From: Actinoallomurus sp963850195
Lineage (GTDB): Bacteria; Actinomycetota; Actinomycetes; Streptosporangiales; Streptosporangiaceae
Assembly: GCA_963850195.1 (NCBI GenBank)
Contig: CAWKKD010000001.1
Location: forward strand, 310,001 to 374,000
Reading direction: 5' to 3'
Length of the DNA stretch: 64,000 nt
Under the pieces are notes generated by a model. It saw only the letters and a program-made list of their open reading frames with translations. It did no database searches and was not told where the DNA came from. Each line of letters starts with the position of its first letter. Within the stretch, counting starts at the first letter, position 1. The position numbers and the translations under genes were made by a program. Positions 24,641-33,932 of the stretch are shown one piece after another.

Positions 24641-25645
24641 TCAGTGTTCGCGTACGGCGCGGATCGACTCGCGCAGGGAACCGAGGGTGGCGAAGACGGC
24701 CGTGGGCTCGTAGCCGCAGTGGGCCATGCAGTTGGCGCAGCGGGGGTCGCGCCCGCGACCGTAGGAGTTCCAGTCGGTGTCCTCGACGAGCTCCCGGTAG
24801 GTCGCGGCGTAGCCGTCGGACATGAGGTAGCAGGGGCGCTGCCAGCCGAAGACGGAGTAGGACGGGATCGCCCAGGCCGTACACGGGAAGTCGACCCGGC
24901 CCTCGAGGAAGTCGAGGAACAGCGGCGTGTGGTTGAACCGCCAGCGCCGCCGGTTGCCGTCGGCGAACGCCTTGCGGAACAGCTGCCGGGTCTCCTGGAC
25001 GCCCAGGAAGTGGTCCTGGTCCGGGGCCCTCTCGTACGCGTATCCGGGAGAGAGCATCATCTCGTCGACCCGCAGGTCGTCGTTGAGGTAGTCGAGCACG
25101 TCGATGACCGTCTGCGGGCTGTCGGTGTTGAAGAACGTCGTGTTCGTGGTGACCCGGAAACCGCGGCGCTGGCACTCACGTACGGCGGCGACGGCTTCGT
25201 CGAACACCCCGTCCCGGCACACCGAGGCGTCGTGACGCTCGCGCAGCCCGTCCAGGTGGACCGTCCACGCGAAGTACGGCGACGGCTCGAACTGGTCGAT
25301 CTTCTTGGGGATCAGCAGCGCGTTCGTGCACAGGAACACGTACTTCTTCCGAGCGACGAGCGCGCGGACCATCTCGGCGATCCGCGGGTGCATGAGCGGT
25401 TCCCCGCCGGCGATCGAGACCATCGGGGCGCCGCACTCTTCGACCGCGGCCACCGCCCGCTCGACCGGCATGCGCTGCTTCAGCACGTCGGCGGGGTGCT
25501 GGATCTTCCCGCAGCCGGCGCACTGGAGGTTGCAGGCGAAGAGCGGTTCGAGCTCGACCAGAAGCGGGAATTTCGCGCGCCTGCGGAGCTTCTGGCGGAG
25601 GATGTACCCGCCGATGCGCAGGCTCTGGCGGATCGGCATCGCCAT
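24641..25645 (-). CDS. hpnH: Adenosyl-hopene transferase (radical SAM)
   Basis: This 334-residue protein starts at ATG 25645, sharing one nucleotide with the preceding stop (TGATG) and preceded by GGAGG. The radical-SAM CX3CX2C cluster is seen in LFACNLQCAGCGKIQHPADV. SIAGGEPLMHP and the C-terminal Cys-rich segment CANCMAHCGYEPTAVF are HpnH hallmarks. HpnH joins the 5'-deoxyadenosyl radical to diploptene/hopene to make adenosylhopane, the first step to extended bacteriohopanepolyols. It is preceded by the HpnG-IspH fusion, which carries the next step. Certainty is high from motifs and operon context. Confidence 0.95.
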   Translation of the reverse strand: MAMPIRQSLRIGGYILRQKLRRRAKFPLLVELEPLFACNLQCAGCGKIQHPADVLKQRMPVERAVAAVEECGAPMVSIAGGEPLMHPRIAEMVRALVARKKYVFLCTNALLIPKKIDQFEPSPYFAWTVHLDGLRERHDASVCRDGVFDEAVAAVRECQRRGFRVTTNTTFFNTDSPQTVIDVLDYLNDDLRVDEMMLSPGYAYERAPDQDHFLGVQETRQLFRKAFADGNRRRWRFNHTPLFLDFLEGRVDFPCTAWAIPSYSVFGWQRPCYLMSDGYAATYRELVEDTDWNSYGRGRDPRCANCMAHCGYEPTAVFATLGSLRESIRAVREH

Positions 25646-27123
25646 CAGGGCCGGACCTCCTGCGGCAGCGTGAAACGGATGTTCTCCTCGGCCATCGGCC
25701 GTTCGTCGACGGTGACCGGGCCGAGCCCGCGCAGCGCCTCGATGACGGCGTCTGGGAGCCGTGGTGGCGCGGAGGCGCCCGCGGTGAGCCCGACGGCACG
25801 TATACCGGTGAGCCACTCCAGCTCGATGTCGCCCGGGTCGTCGATGAGGTGGGCGGTGGCGCCCTCACGGACGGCCACCTCGGCGAGCCGGCGGGAGTTG
25901 GAGGAGTTGGCGGAGCCGATCACCAGGACGACGTCGGCCTCGGAGGCCATCGCCTGGACCGCGTGCTGCCGGTTGGTCGTCGCGTAACAGATGTCGTCCG
26001 TCCGCGGACCCTCGGCGCCGGGAAAGCGCCGCCGGATCGCGGCGACGATGTCCCGCGCCTCGCCGGCGGCGAGCGTCGTCTGCATGAGGTAGGACACCCG
26101 CCTGGCGGCGGGCAGGGTCCTCACGTCGGCGACGGTCTGCACGAGGACCGTGGAGCCGGGGGCCTCGCCCAGGATCCCCTCGACCTCCTCGTGCCCGGCG
26201 TGGCCGATCAGGACGACGAGGTCGCCACGGGCGGCGGCCCTGCGCGCCTCGGCGTGCACCTTGGTGACGAGCGGGCAGGTCGCGTCGATCGCGTAAAGGC
26301 CGCGGCCCTCCGCCTCCTCCCGCACGCTCGGCGGGACGCCGTGGGCGGAGAAGATCGTGACCGCCTCCGTGGGTACGTCGGCGAGCTCCTCGACGAAGAT
26401 CGCGCCCTGCCGCTCCAGCTCCTCGACCACGTGCCGGTTGTGCACGATCTGCTTGCGCACGTAGACCGGCGGGCCGTACCGGGCCAGGGCGCGCTCGACG
26501 ATCTCGATGGCGCGCTCGACCCCGGCGCAGAACGACCTCGGCGAGGCGAGCAGTACGTGCCGGGGTCCGGTGGCCGCCGCCCAGCGCGTCAGGACCGGGC
26601 CGAGGCGGCGCAGCGTACGGCGGGCGGTCAGGCCGCTTCGTACGGTCGCGGGGTGCAGCAGCGGGCGGCGGGGGGTGTCGACGATGACGCGCACCGCCGC
26701 GAACGGCCGGCCGGCCGCGGCCCTCGCCAGCGGTCCGGTCTCCATGTCCACGGCGCGCGCGCCGGAGCCCGGAAGCGAGGTCTCCAGGATCAGACGGTCG
26801 CGGGTGATCAGCGGGCCGACGTGCGCATCGAACCCGGCGCGCGTCAGCTCCCCCGCGAGGAGCTCGGCCGACGGGCACGGGTACGCCTCGCCGCCGAAGC
26901 GGACCTCGCTCGCGACCAGCACGTCGCCCGGCCGGAACCCGTCGTCGAGCGCACCGGCGAAGCCGGCCACCGCCAGCGCGTCGTAGCCGGGCAGCGCCGC
27001 CGCCGTACGCGCGGCGCGGCGCGGCCCGATGCCCGTACGCACCACCGTGACGTCGGGCGGCAGGCCACACCTGAGCGCCCGCGCCTCGATGCCCATCGCG
27101 GTGCAGACCAGGAGACGGGTCAT
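25645..27123 (-). CDS. Bifunctional HpnG-like phosphorylase :: IspH (HMBPP reductase) fusion
   Basis: ATG 27123 (ATGA overlap with shc) gives 492 residues. Residues 1-185 are a nucleoside-phosphorylase-like domain: MTRLLVCTAMGIEARALRCG, VAGFAGALDDGFRPGDVLVA and AVDMETGPLARAA match hopanoid-associated phosphorylase HpnG, which removes adenine from adenosylhopane. Residues 187-492 are a full IspH, the last methylerythritol-phosphate pathway enzyme. All three [4Fe-4S] cysteines are present: Cys199 (SFCAGVERA), Cys283 (IDATCPLV) and Cys379 (DICYATTNRQ). FSAHGV and SANSSNSRRL are also there. One polypeptide thus supplies C5 isoprenoid precursors and acts on the hopanoid end product. No frameshift joins them. 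Confidence 0.93.
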   Translation of the reverse strand: MTRLLVCTAMGIEARALRCGLPPDVTVVRTGIGPRRAARTAAALPGYDALAVAGFAGALDDGFRPGDVLVASEVRFGGEAYPCPSAELLAGELTRAGFDAHVGPLITRDRLILETSLPGSGARAVDMETGPLARAAAGRPFAAVRVIVDTPRRPLLHPATVRSGLTARRTLRRLGPVLTRWAAATGPRHVLLASPRSFCAGVERAIEIVERALARYGPPVYVRKQIVHNRHVVEELERQGAIFVEELADVPTEAVTIFSAHGVPPSVREEAEGRGLYAIDATCPLVTKVHAEARRAAARGDLVVLIGHAGHEEVEGILGEAPGSTVLVQTVADVRTLPAARRVSYLMQTTLAAGEARDIVAAIRRRFPGAEGPRTDDICYATTNRQHAVQAMASEADVVLVIGSANSSNSRRLAEVAVREGATAHLIDDPGDIELEWLTGIRAVGLTAGASAPPRLPDAVIEALRGLGPVTVDERPMAEENIRFTLPQEVRP

Positions 27124-29006
27124 TCGGGCACCTCGCCGCTCCGGGCCAGGAGACGTACGTACCGTCCCAGGGCGCTGACCGGGAAGACCAACCGGTACAG
27201 GTGGTAGTTGATGTAGAAGTCGCCGGGGAAGCCCGTCCCGGTGAAGTGCGGTTCGTCCCAGGTGCCGTCGGGGCGCTGGTGGCCGACGAGCCACGCGACG
27301 CCCCGGTCCATCGCCGGGGTCCGTTCGCCGACGGCGAGTAGCGCCAGCAGCGCCCACGCGGTCTGCGAGGGGGTGGAGGCGCCGCGCCCGATCCAGTCCG
27401 GATCATCGTAGGAACGCAGGTCCTCGCCCCAGCCGCCATCCTCGTTCTGGTGCGCCTCCAGCCAGGCCACGGCACGGCGTACGCGGGGACTGTCGGGGCG
27501 TACCCCGGCGGCGACGAGGGCGGGCAGCACGGCGCCCGTGCCGTACACGTGGTTGGCGCCCCAGCGGCCGAACCAGGACCCGTCCGGTCCCTGCGCCCGC
27601 AGCAGCCAGGCGACCGCGCGTTCCATGACCTCCGAGCCGGGATCCTCGGCGGCGAGCGCCTCGACGACGTGGGCGGTGACGTCGGCGGTCGGCGGGTCGA
27701 TCACCGCGCCGAAGTCGCAGAACGGCAGCTTCTCGCAGAGCGCGCGGGTGTTGTCGGCGTCGAAGGCCGCGAAGCCGCCGTCGCGGGACGCCATACCGGC
27801 CATCCAGCGCGTCGCCCGGTCGATGGCCGGCCGCGTGTTCGGGTGACCCACCCGGCGCAGGGCGAGGATCACCTCGGCGGTGTCGTCGATGTCGGGGTAG
27901 CCGACGTTGTCGAACTCGAACGCCCAGCCGCCGGGCGGCAGCGACGGCCGCCGTACGGCCCAGTCGCCGGGCCCGCGGACCTCCTGGGCGAGCAGCCAGC
28001 CCGCGGCGCGTACCAGGGTCTCGTGGTCACCGGGCACGTCCGCGTCGAGCAGGGCGTTCACCGCGAGCGCGGTGTCCCACACCGGTGACTGGCAGGCCTC
28101 CAGCCGCCGGCCCTTCTCGTCCCGGATCGTGAACCGGTCCAGTCCGCGGATGCCCCTGGCCATCACGGGATGGTCGAGGGCGTACCCCTCGAGGTGCAGC
28201 GCGATCAGGGAGTAGACCCACGGGGGCTGGATGCCGCCCCAGGACCCGTCCCGCTCCTGCCGCGCGACGATCCACTCGGCCGCCTGCCTGCGCGCGGCAC
28301 GCCGCAGGCCGGTGACCGGACGCCGTTCGTAGCGGTGCAGGGCGCGGTCGAGGGCGCCGAACGCCGCTTCCCACCCGCGCGACCCGCGCCGCCGTACGGG
28401 ACGCCCGCTGTGCAGCTCGGACAGGTCGAACGGGAGCGGGTGCACCGGCCGATGCGCGCTCACGATGGTGAGCGGCACGATGGTCTGCCGGGCCCAGCAC
28501 GCCCAGTCGTAGATGTTCAGCGGGAACCAAGGCGGCAGGAAGATCATTTCCGGCGGCAGGACCGGCAGGTCCGACCAGGACCACTGGCCGAACATCGCCA
28601 GCCAGATCCGGGTGAAGACGCGCGCGCCCTCGATGCCGCCGGACCGCCGGATGAAGTCGGCCGCCGCGCGCAGGTGCGGGTCGTCGGCCCGGTCACCGGC
28701 GAGCCGCAGCGCGGTGTACGCCTCGATCGTCGTGGACAGGTCGCCGGGCCCGCCGTGGAAGTTGGCCCAGGTCCCGTCGTCGCGCTGTTCGCCGCGGATC
28801 CAGCGGGCCGCCTCGGAGGCGTCCTCCGCCGTACGGATGCCGAGGAACTCCCGCAGCAGCAGGTCCTCGGCGTCCATCGTGACGTTGGTCTGCAGCTCGG
28901 CCTTCCACCACCCGACCGGCGACTGCAGGCCGAGCAGGTGGTCGCACGCCGCGTCGAGGGCGAGCCGGGTATGTGAGGCGGACGCGGGTGCGTCGAGTGC
29001 GGTCAT
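27120..29006 (-). CDS. shc: Squalene-hopene cyclase
   Basis: This 628-residue protein starts at ATG 29006 (MTALDAPASASHTRLALD). Repeated QW motifs are present (for example EQRDDGTWANF, QERDGSWGG, QGPDGSWFGRWG, QNEDGGWGEDL). The catalytic DXDD acid is GYPDIDDTAEV near residue 375. QSPVGWWKAELQTNVTMDAE is the typical N-terminus of bacterial cyclases. The enzyme folds squalene into hopene/hopanol at the inner membrane face. It overlaps the HpnG-IspH gene by 4 nt and lies 1 nt after the prenyl synthase stop, so it is translationally coupled on both sides. Confidence 0.97.
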   Translation of the reverse strand: MTALDAPASASHTRLALDAACDHLLGLQSPVGWWKAELQTNVTMDAEDLLLREFLGIRTAEDASEAARWIRGEQRDDGTWANFHGGPGDLSTTIEAYTALRLAGDRADDPHLRAAADFIRRSGGIEGARVFTRIWLAMFGQWSWSDLPVLPPEMIFLPPWFPLNIYDWACWARQTIVPLTIVSAHRPVHPLPFDLSELHSGRPVRRRGSRGWEAAFGALDRALHRYERRPVTGLRRAARRQAAEWIVARQERDGSWGGIQPPWVYSLIALHLEGYALDHPVMARGIRGLDRFTIRDEKGRRLEACQSPVWDTALAVNALLDADVPGDHETLVRAAGWLLAQEVRGPGDWAVRRPSLPPGGWAFEFDNVGYPDIDDTAEVILALRRVGHPNTRPAIDRATRWMAGMASRDGGFAAFDADNTRALCEKLPFCDFGAVIDPPTADVTAHVVEALAAEDPGSEVMERAVAWLLRAQGPDGSWFGRWGANHVYGTGAVLPALVAAGVRPDSPRVRRAVAWLEAHQNEDGGWGEDLRSYDDPDWIGRGASTPSQTAWALLALLAVGERTPAMDRGVAWLVGHQRPDGTWDEPHFTGTGFPGDFYINYHLYRLVFPVSALGRYVRLLARSGEVPE

Positions 29007-29007
29007 G

Positions 29008-30021
29008 TCAGTGGTCCCGGGATGCGATGAAGCGGGCGATGTCGAGAAACTCCGCGCGGACGTCCTCGGGGATCTCCGCCTCCGCGAGGTGGGCCTCGGC
29101 GGCGTCGAGGCGGTGCCCGGCCTCCTTCTCGGCCCATGCCCGTCCGCCCGCCTCGTCGACGAGGCGGGCGGCCTCGCTGAGGTCGGCGTCCGACAGCGGT
29201 TCCGGTTCGGCCAGCAACAGGGCGAGCCGCTCGGCCGCCGGTGTGCCACCGGCCAGCGCGGCGACGACCGGCAGCGTCTTCTTCCGTGCCTGCAGGTCCG
29301 ACGACACGGGCTTGCCGGTCCGCTCCGGGCTGCCCCAGATCCCGAGCAGGTCGTCGGCGAGCTGGAAGGCCAGGCCGATGTCGGCCCCGAACCCCGCCAG
29401 CGCCGCCACCAGCGGCTCCGGTGCGTCCATCGCCAGCGCGCCGATGGAGCAGGCGCAGGCCAGCAGGGCGCCGGTCTTGTCCGCCGACATCGCGCGGCAC
29501 TCCTCGAGGCTCACGTTCGCGCGCTCCTCGAACTCCAGGTCGCGGGCCTGCCCGGCGATCAGGTGCCGGGTGGCGGTGGTCAGGCAGAGGGTCGCGCGGA
29601 CGCCGCCACGGCCGCCGTCCTCCAGGAGGATCTCGGCGGCCAGCGTGAGCAGGGCGTCACCGGCCAGGATGGCCGCAGAAGGACCGAAGACGGTCCAGGC
29701 GGCCGGCCGGTGCCGCCGCGTCGTGTCCCCGTCCATGATGTCGTCGTGGAGCAGCGAGAACGCGTGCACCAGCTCCACCGCGGCGGCGGCCGTCGCGCCC
29801 TCCCGGGCGTCGGCACCCGCCGCCTTCGCGGACAGCACCGCCAGCGCGATCCGCAGGGCCTTGCCACCGGCGGCGATCGGCCGGCCGGCCGGATCGGCCC
29901 AGCCGAGGTGGTAGCGGGCGACGCGTGCCGTCAGCGGATCGAGCCGGCCGACGGTCTCGCGGAGTACGGGTTCGACGAGGTCACGGGAGGCCGCCACGGA
30001 CGGCGGAACCGCGGGCTTCAC
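29008..30021 (-). CDS. Polyprenyl (farnesyl-type) diphosphate synthase
   Basis: GTG 30021, in a GTGA overlap with hpnE, gives 337 residues. The first Asp-rich motif LLHDDIMDGDTTRRHRP and the second FQLADDLLGIWGSPERTGKP fit short-chain trans-prenyltransferases common in actinomycete hopanoid operons. GGKALRIALAVL is the degenerate start motif (usually GGKRLRP). It likely makes farnesyl diphosphate for HpnD/HpnC. Chain length cannot be read with certainty; a GGPP product is an alternative. Confidence 0.92.
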   Translation of the reverse strand: MKPAVPPSVAASRDLVEPVLRETVGRLDPLTARVARYHLGWADPAGRPIAAGGKALRIALAVLSAKAAGADAREGATAAAAVELVHAFSLLHDDIMDGDTTRRHRPAAWTVFGPSAAILAGDALLTLAAEILLEDGGRGGVRATLCLTTATRHLIAGQARDLEFEERANVSLEECRAMSADKTGALLACACSIGALAMDAPEPLVAALAGFGADIGLAFQLADDLLGIWGSPERTGKPVSSDLQARKKTLPVVAALAGGTPAAERLALLLAEPEPLSDADLSEAARLVDEAGGRAWAEKEAGHRLDAAEAHLAEAEIPEDVRAEFLDIARFIASRDH

Positions 30022-31346
30022 GAGGCGCCGTTCCTTCTCAGATGACGCCCGGCCAGACGGGCCGCGGTCAGTCCGCTGCGCACGGCACCCTCCATCGTGT
30101 CGGGCCAGCCCGTGTCGGTCCACGCGCCGGCGAGGTAGAGGCCGGGCCACCGGGTCGCCGCCGGAGGGCGGAGCTCACCGCTGCCAGGTCCCTGGCGGAA
30201 GGTGGCACGTCGTTCTCTCGTGACGAAGAAGTCGGTGATCCGCGCCTGCCGCGCGGCCGGGAAGAGCCGCTCCAGCGCGGGGACGAACGCGGCGCGTACC
30301 TCCGCCGTGGGCAGGTCGATCCAGCGATCCGCGGCCGACACCGAGGCGGCGAGGTACTGGCCGTGCTCGAGCCCGGCGACGCGGGTCTTGTCGAAGACCC
30401 ACTGCACGGGCGAGTCCACGACCGCGGCGAACGGCACGTCGATGACCGGCCGGTCGTAGACGACGTGCACGTTGACGATCGGGCTCGCGCCCAGGCCGAG
30501 CCAGCGGTCCCGGCCGGGTGCCGCCTCTGTGGGGACGAGCACCGCGGCCTGCTCGTGCGGGGTGGCCACCACGACGGCGGACGCCTCGACACGTGTGCCG
30601 TCCACGACGATCGCCGGACCGGGCTCGACGGCCGTGACCTTCGCCGACAGGCGTACGTCACCGCCACGGGCCCGGATGGCGGTCCGCGCCGCCGTACCGT
30701 GCAGGTCACCGAGAGGCAGCGTGGGCACGCCGATGTCGGCGGCGTCCGCCCGGCGAAGCAGCGCGGTCTGGAAGACCATCGCCGCGGGCCCGACCGCGGC
30801 CGCTTCCATGCCGATGTTCAGCGCGGCCACCGCGAAGAGTTCCCACAGCAGGCGCCGCGCGGAGCCGCGCTGTCCGTGGCCCGCCAGCCAGCCGTCCAGG
30901 CTGATCCGGTCCAGCGAAGGGTCGGCCGGGTCGAGACGGCCCAGCGCGAGCGACCCCCGTACCGCGCGCAGCCGGTCGGCCGGGCCGAGCAGGGAGTACC
31001 GCGCCAGCGCCGGCAGGAGGTGCAGCGGTCCGGGCAGCCCACCGCGGCGCAGCCGCCCGGGTCGTCCGCCCGGCCGGAGCACCCGGATGTCGAACCGGTC
31101 CTGTACGTGCACGTGACCGGTCATGCCGAGCCGGGCCAGCAGGCCCTGGTACGCCTCGCAGCAGCGCAGGAACACGTGCTGGCCGTTGTCGACCATGAGC
31201 CCGTCCCGCTCGAACGAGCAGGTGGCGCCGCCCAGCCTGGGGCGCGCCTCGTACAGGGTGACCGCGCGGCCCGTCTCCGCGAGCGCGAGGGCGGCGGTGA
31301 TGCCCGCCAGGCCGCCACCGACGACGGCGACGGGCGCGGCGCTCAC
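30018..31346 (-). CDS. hpnE: Hydroxysqualene dehydroxylase
   Basis: GTG 31346 (GTGA overlap with hpnD) gives 442 residues. It has an N-terminal dinucleotide motif VAVVGGGLAGITAALALAET, then EARPRLGGATCSFERDGLMV and DNGQHVFLRCCEAYQGLL, and the C-terminal FAD site PGLYLAGAWTDTGWPDTMEG. These match amine-oxidase-fold HpnE, which reduces hydroxysqualene to squalene with FAD. The order hpnC-D-E upstream of a prenyl synthase and shc is the standard squalene route in bacteria without squalene synthase. Confidence 0.95.
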   Translation of the reverse strand: MSAAPVAVVGGGLAGITAALALAETGRAVTLYEARPRLGGATCSFERDGLMVDNGQHVFLRCCEAYQGLLARLGMTGHVHVQDRFDIRVLRPGGRPGRLRRGGLPGPLHLLPALARYSLLGPADRLRAVRGSLALGRLDPADPSLDRISLDGWLAGHGQRGSARRLLWELFAVAALNIGMEAAAVGPAAMVFQTALLRRADAADIGVPTLPLGDLHGTAARTAIRARGGDVRLSAKVTAVEPGPAIVVDGTRVEASAVVVATPHEQAAVLVPTEAAPGRDRWLGLGASPIVNVHVVYDRPVIDVPFAAVVDSPVQWVFDKTRVAGLEHGQYLAASVSAADRWIDLPTAEVRAAFVPALERLFPAARQARITDFFVTRERRATFRQGPGSGELRPPAATRWPGLYLAGAWTDTGWPDTMEGAVRSGLTAARLAGRHLRRNGAS

Positions 31347-32200
31347 CGCCCGGCCCCGGAGAGCGCGCGTGCCGCCACCATCGCCTTGTCCCAGCGCGAC
31401 AGCGACAGCCGTGCGCCGAGCGCCTCGATGGGGTCCGTCGCGATCCGGTCGAGCAGCGAGCGGTAGATGCCGGCCATCGCCGCGGTGCACGCCGCGCTCC
31501 GGCGGTCGAGCACGGCCAGCAGCCGCAGGCCGCGGTCGTACCAGCCGCACGCCAGGTCCGCCTCGTACCGGATCAGGTCGACCAGGTTCCGTGGCAGGTC
31601 GGTGAACCGGCCGTCGGAGTCGACGCCCAGCGTGCAGTTGAACCGTGCGAGGTGCTCGGCCGGCAGGTAGATCCGCCCGCCCAGCCGGTCCTCGCGAATG
31701 TCCCGGAGGATGTTCGTGAGCTGGAGCGCCACCCCCAGCGCGTCCGCGAGAGGCGCGGCGGCGTACGGGTCCTCTGCGCCGAAGACGCCGAGCGACACGC
31801 GTCCGATCGAACCCGCGACGCACCGGCAGTAGTTCAGCAGGTCATCGAGGCACTCGTAGGTCGCTCCGCGCACGTCCGCGACGCAGCCGTCGATGAGCTC
31901 GTCGAACGCGGAGAGCGGGATCGGGTAGCGGCGGGCGACGTCCCGCAGGGCGAGCAGGACCGGATCGCCGGGGTCGGGCGCCGTGTCGCGCAGCGCGATG
32001 CGCGCCTCGGACAGATGGTGCAGCCGCTGCGCGGCCGGCAGGTCGCCGTCGCCGATGTCGTCGATGCGGCGCGCGAACGCGTACACGGCGCTCAGGGCGC
32101 GGCGCTTGGGCGGCGGCAGCAGCCGGATGCCGTAGGAGAAGTTCCGCGCCTGCGCGCGGACGACCTGCTCACAGTGCCGGTAGGCGTCAGGCACACGCAC
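31343..32200 (-). CDS. hpnD: Presqualene diphosphate synthase
   Basis: This 285-residue protein begins at GTG 32200, with a second GTG at 32194 as an alternative. Squalene/phytoene-synthase motifs are the two Asp clusters AFARRIDDIGDGDLPAAQRL and QLTNILRDIREDRLGGRIYL. RGATYECLDDLLNYCRCVAG completes the family pattern. HpnD condenses two farnesyl diphosphates to presqualene diphosphate. It overlaps hpnC by 14 nt (8 nt for the later start) and hpnE by 4 nt. Confidence 0.95.
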   Translation of the reverse strand: MRVPDAYRHCEQVVRAQARNFSYGIRLLPPPKRRALSAVYAFARRIDDIGDGDLPAAQRLHHLSEARIALRDTAPDPGDPVLLALRDVARRYPIPLSAFDELIDGCVADVRGATYECLDDLLNYCRCVAGSIGRVSLGVFGAEDPYAAAPLADALGVALQLTNILRDIREDRLGGRIYLPAEHLARFNCTLGVDSDGRFTDLPRNLVDLIRYEADLACGWYDRGLRLLAVLDRRSAACTAAMAGIYRSLLDRIATDPIEALGARLSLSRWDKAMVAARALSGAGR

Positions 32201-33032
32201 CGCGGCGCCCCTGTCTCCCCGTCACCAGTACCCGCGCCCACTCGGCCAGCAGCCGGGACGTGCGCGGACGTACGGTGCGCCCGAGTACCTGGTACCCGGA
32301 CCGTTCCAGGGCGGCGAGGGTGGCGCGGCCTCCGGCGACGTAGCCCGCGACCGCCGTACGCGCGAAGCCGGTCAGCGAGGCGACCAGCGGGTCGCCGGAC
32401 TCCAGCAGGCGGCCCGCGCGCTCGGCCTCGAGGGCGAGCACGCGGCCCAGCGGCGCCGGGGCGGGCAGGTCGTCCTCCGTACAGCCGAAGCTGCGCAGGT
32501 CCTCGGCGGGCAGGTAGACGCGGCCACGCGCGTGGTCCTCGCCGACGTCCTGGCAGTGCTCGATGACCTGAAGCGCCGAACACACCCGATCCGACAGGGT
32601 GAACCGTGCCGGAGTCGCGGCGCCGAACACGTGAAGGACGACGTGCCCGACCGGGTTCGCGGACAGCTCGCAGTAGGCGAGCAGGTCATCGAAGGTCGCG
32701 TAGCGGGTGACCACCTGGTCGCGCCGGTTCGCCTCGATGAGGCGGTGGAACGGGCCGGCCGGGATCGCGCAGGCCTCGACCGTACGGGCGAGCGCCCGTA
32801 CGACCGGTAGCCGCGGATCCCTCCCCGCGTACACGGCGGCCAGGTCGGCCTCGACGACGTCGAGCAGGCGCAGCCGATCCTCGGGTGCGGCCTCGTCGCC
32901 AACGTCGTCGACGAACCGCGCGAAGCCGTACACGGCCAGCAGGTGGCGGCGGTAGCGGCGTGGCAGCAGCCGCGAGGCGACCGGGAAGTTCTCCCGCCTC
33001 GCCTCTACGACGGCGCCAGCACTCGAAAGCAT
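32187..33032 (-). CDS. hpnC: Hydroxysqualene synthase
   Basis: ATG 33032 gives 281 residues, with AGGAAAG 10 nt upstream; a longer TTG start at 33062 would place that site inside the gene. The squalene-synthase-like fold shows YGFARFVDDVGDEAAPEDRL and the second cluster QVIEHCQDVGEDHARGRVYL, which carries the Cys/Gln pattern typical of HpnC rather than HpnD. It turns presqualene diphosphate into hydroxysqualene. It is the first gene of the ten-gene operon. The leader 33033-33140 is the most AT-rich stretch nearby and presumably holds the promoter, though no clear hexamers were found. Confidence 0.94.
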   Translation of the reverse strand: MLSSAGAVVEARRENFPVASRLLPRRYRRHLLAVYGFARFVDDVGDEAAPEDRLRLLDVVEADLAAVYAGRDPRLPVVRALARTVEACAIPAGPFHRLIEANRRDQVVTRYATFDDLLAYCELSANPVGHVVLHVFGAATPARFTLSDRVCSALQVIEHCQDVGEDHARGRVYLPAEDLRSFGCTEDDLPAPAPLGRVLALEAERAGRLLESGDPLVASLTGFARTAVAGYVAGGRATLAALERSGYQVLGRTVRPRTSRLLAEWARVLVTGRQGRRGACA

Positions 33033-33140
33033 GAATAGAAAGCTTTCCTGTGCGCCGCTCAATAAACCGTTGTCAGCTTTAACGGGCCGCGTTGCGGTAA
33101 AGAATTCATGGCCATTTCTTTGGTCGCCTGAGCTGCTGGA

Positions 33141-33917
33141 TTAGTAATTCGCGTCGCGCGCTTCATGACAAATCAGGTCGGGTATTCCCGGTTCGTGTGG
33201 ACCATTCGACAACCCGTGGTCGCGCAGCGGCCCGACGCGGAGTCCCGAAGTGCGGCAGTGAGCCACCAGCTCCGGCAGGGCACCGAGCGCCGAGCGCCAG
33301 GAACCCGGCGCCGACGTGTGATCCGAGTCGTGGAGCAGGACGTTCGCGCCGCCGCGCAGGCCGGGCCTCAGCGTGGCGAGGACCGAAGCGGCGGTCGCCG
33401 ACTCCGTCCAGTCACGGCCCCACACGCTCCACAGGACGGGGCGCAGCCGCCACCTGCGGGCGGCGATCAGCGCCTCGGCGCTGAGCACCCCGTACGGCGG
33501 CCGGTACCAGGCCGGGCGGACCCCGGTGACCTCGGAGACGAGGTCGGCCGCTCTTTTCATCTCGGACATGACCCGGCCGGGGCGTGTGACCAGCGCGTTG
33601 TCGTGCCGCCAGCCGTGCACCGCGAGTTCGTGGCCGTCCGCGACGATGCGGCGGGCGAGCTCCGGATGGCGTTCGAGCAGCTCACCGAGGACGAAGAAGG
33701 TCGCCCCGCACTCGAGCCGCCGCAGCTCATCGAGGAACCGGGGCGTGGAGCGCGGATCCGGCCCATCGTCGAACGTGAGCGCGACGTGCCCGGCCGCGCC
33801 CCTGCCGGCGAGGCCCGGCAGCCCGCGGCGTACGGCGGGCAGCCAGGTCGCGGCCGGGCCGACGTGGAGCAGGGCCACGCCGGCCAGCCCGAGCGCCGGC
33901 CTCACGAAGTTCACCAT
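33141..33917 (-). CDS. NodB-type polysaccharide deacetylase
   Basis: ATG 33917 gives 258 residues. An N-terminal hydrophobic segment (about 5-30, ALGLAGVALLHVGPAATWLP) suggests a membrane anchor or signal. NodB motifs: HVALTFDDGPDPRSTPRFLD (Asp-Asp), ELAVHGWRHDNALV (metal-binding HxxxH), VRPAWYRPPYGVLSAEALIA, and NVLLHDSDHTSAPGSW. It should remove N-acetyl (or similar) groups from a sugar outside the membrane. It is divergent from an MGDG-synthase-like glycosyltransferase, 15 bp between start codons, and ends 108 bp from the start of hpnC. It may modify a glycolipid made by that enzyme, possibly a hopanoid glycoside; this is inference. Confidence 0.9.
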   Translation of the reverse strand: MVNFVRPALGLAGVALLHVGPAATWLPAVRRGLPGLAGRGAAGHVALTFDDGPDPRSTPRFLDELRRLECGATFFVLGELLERHPELARRIVADGHELAVHGWRHDNALVTRPGRVMSEMKRAADLVSEVTGVRPAWYRPPYGVLSAEALIAARRWRLRPVLWSVWGRDWTESATAASVLATLRPGLRGGANVLLHDSDHTSAPGSWRSALGALPELVAHCRTSGLRVGPLRDHGLSNGPHEPGIPDLICHEARDANY

Positions 33918-33932
33918 CGAGAGGTACCCCGA

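Noticed and set aside
23354..25987. 877-codon plus-strand frame over kinase, hpnH and ispH
   Set aside because: It shadows well-identified minus-strand genes and shows no recognisable domain.
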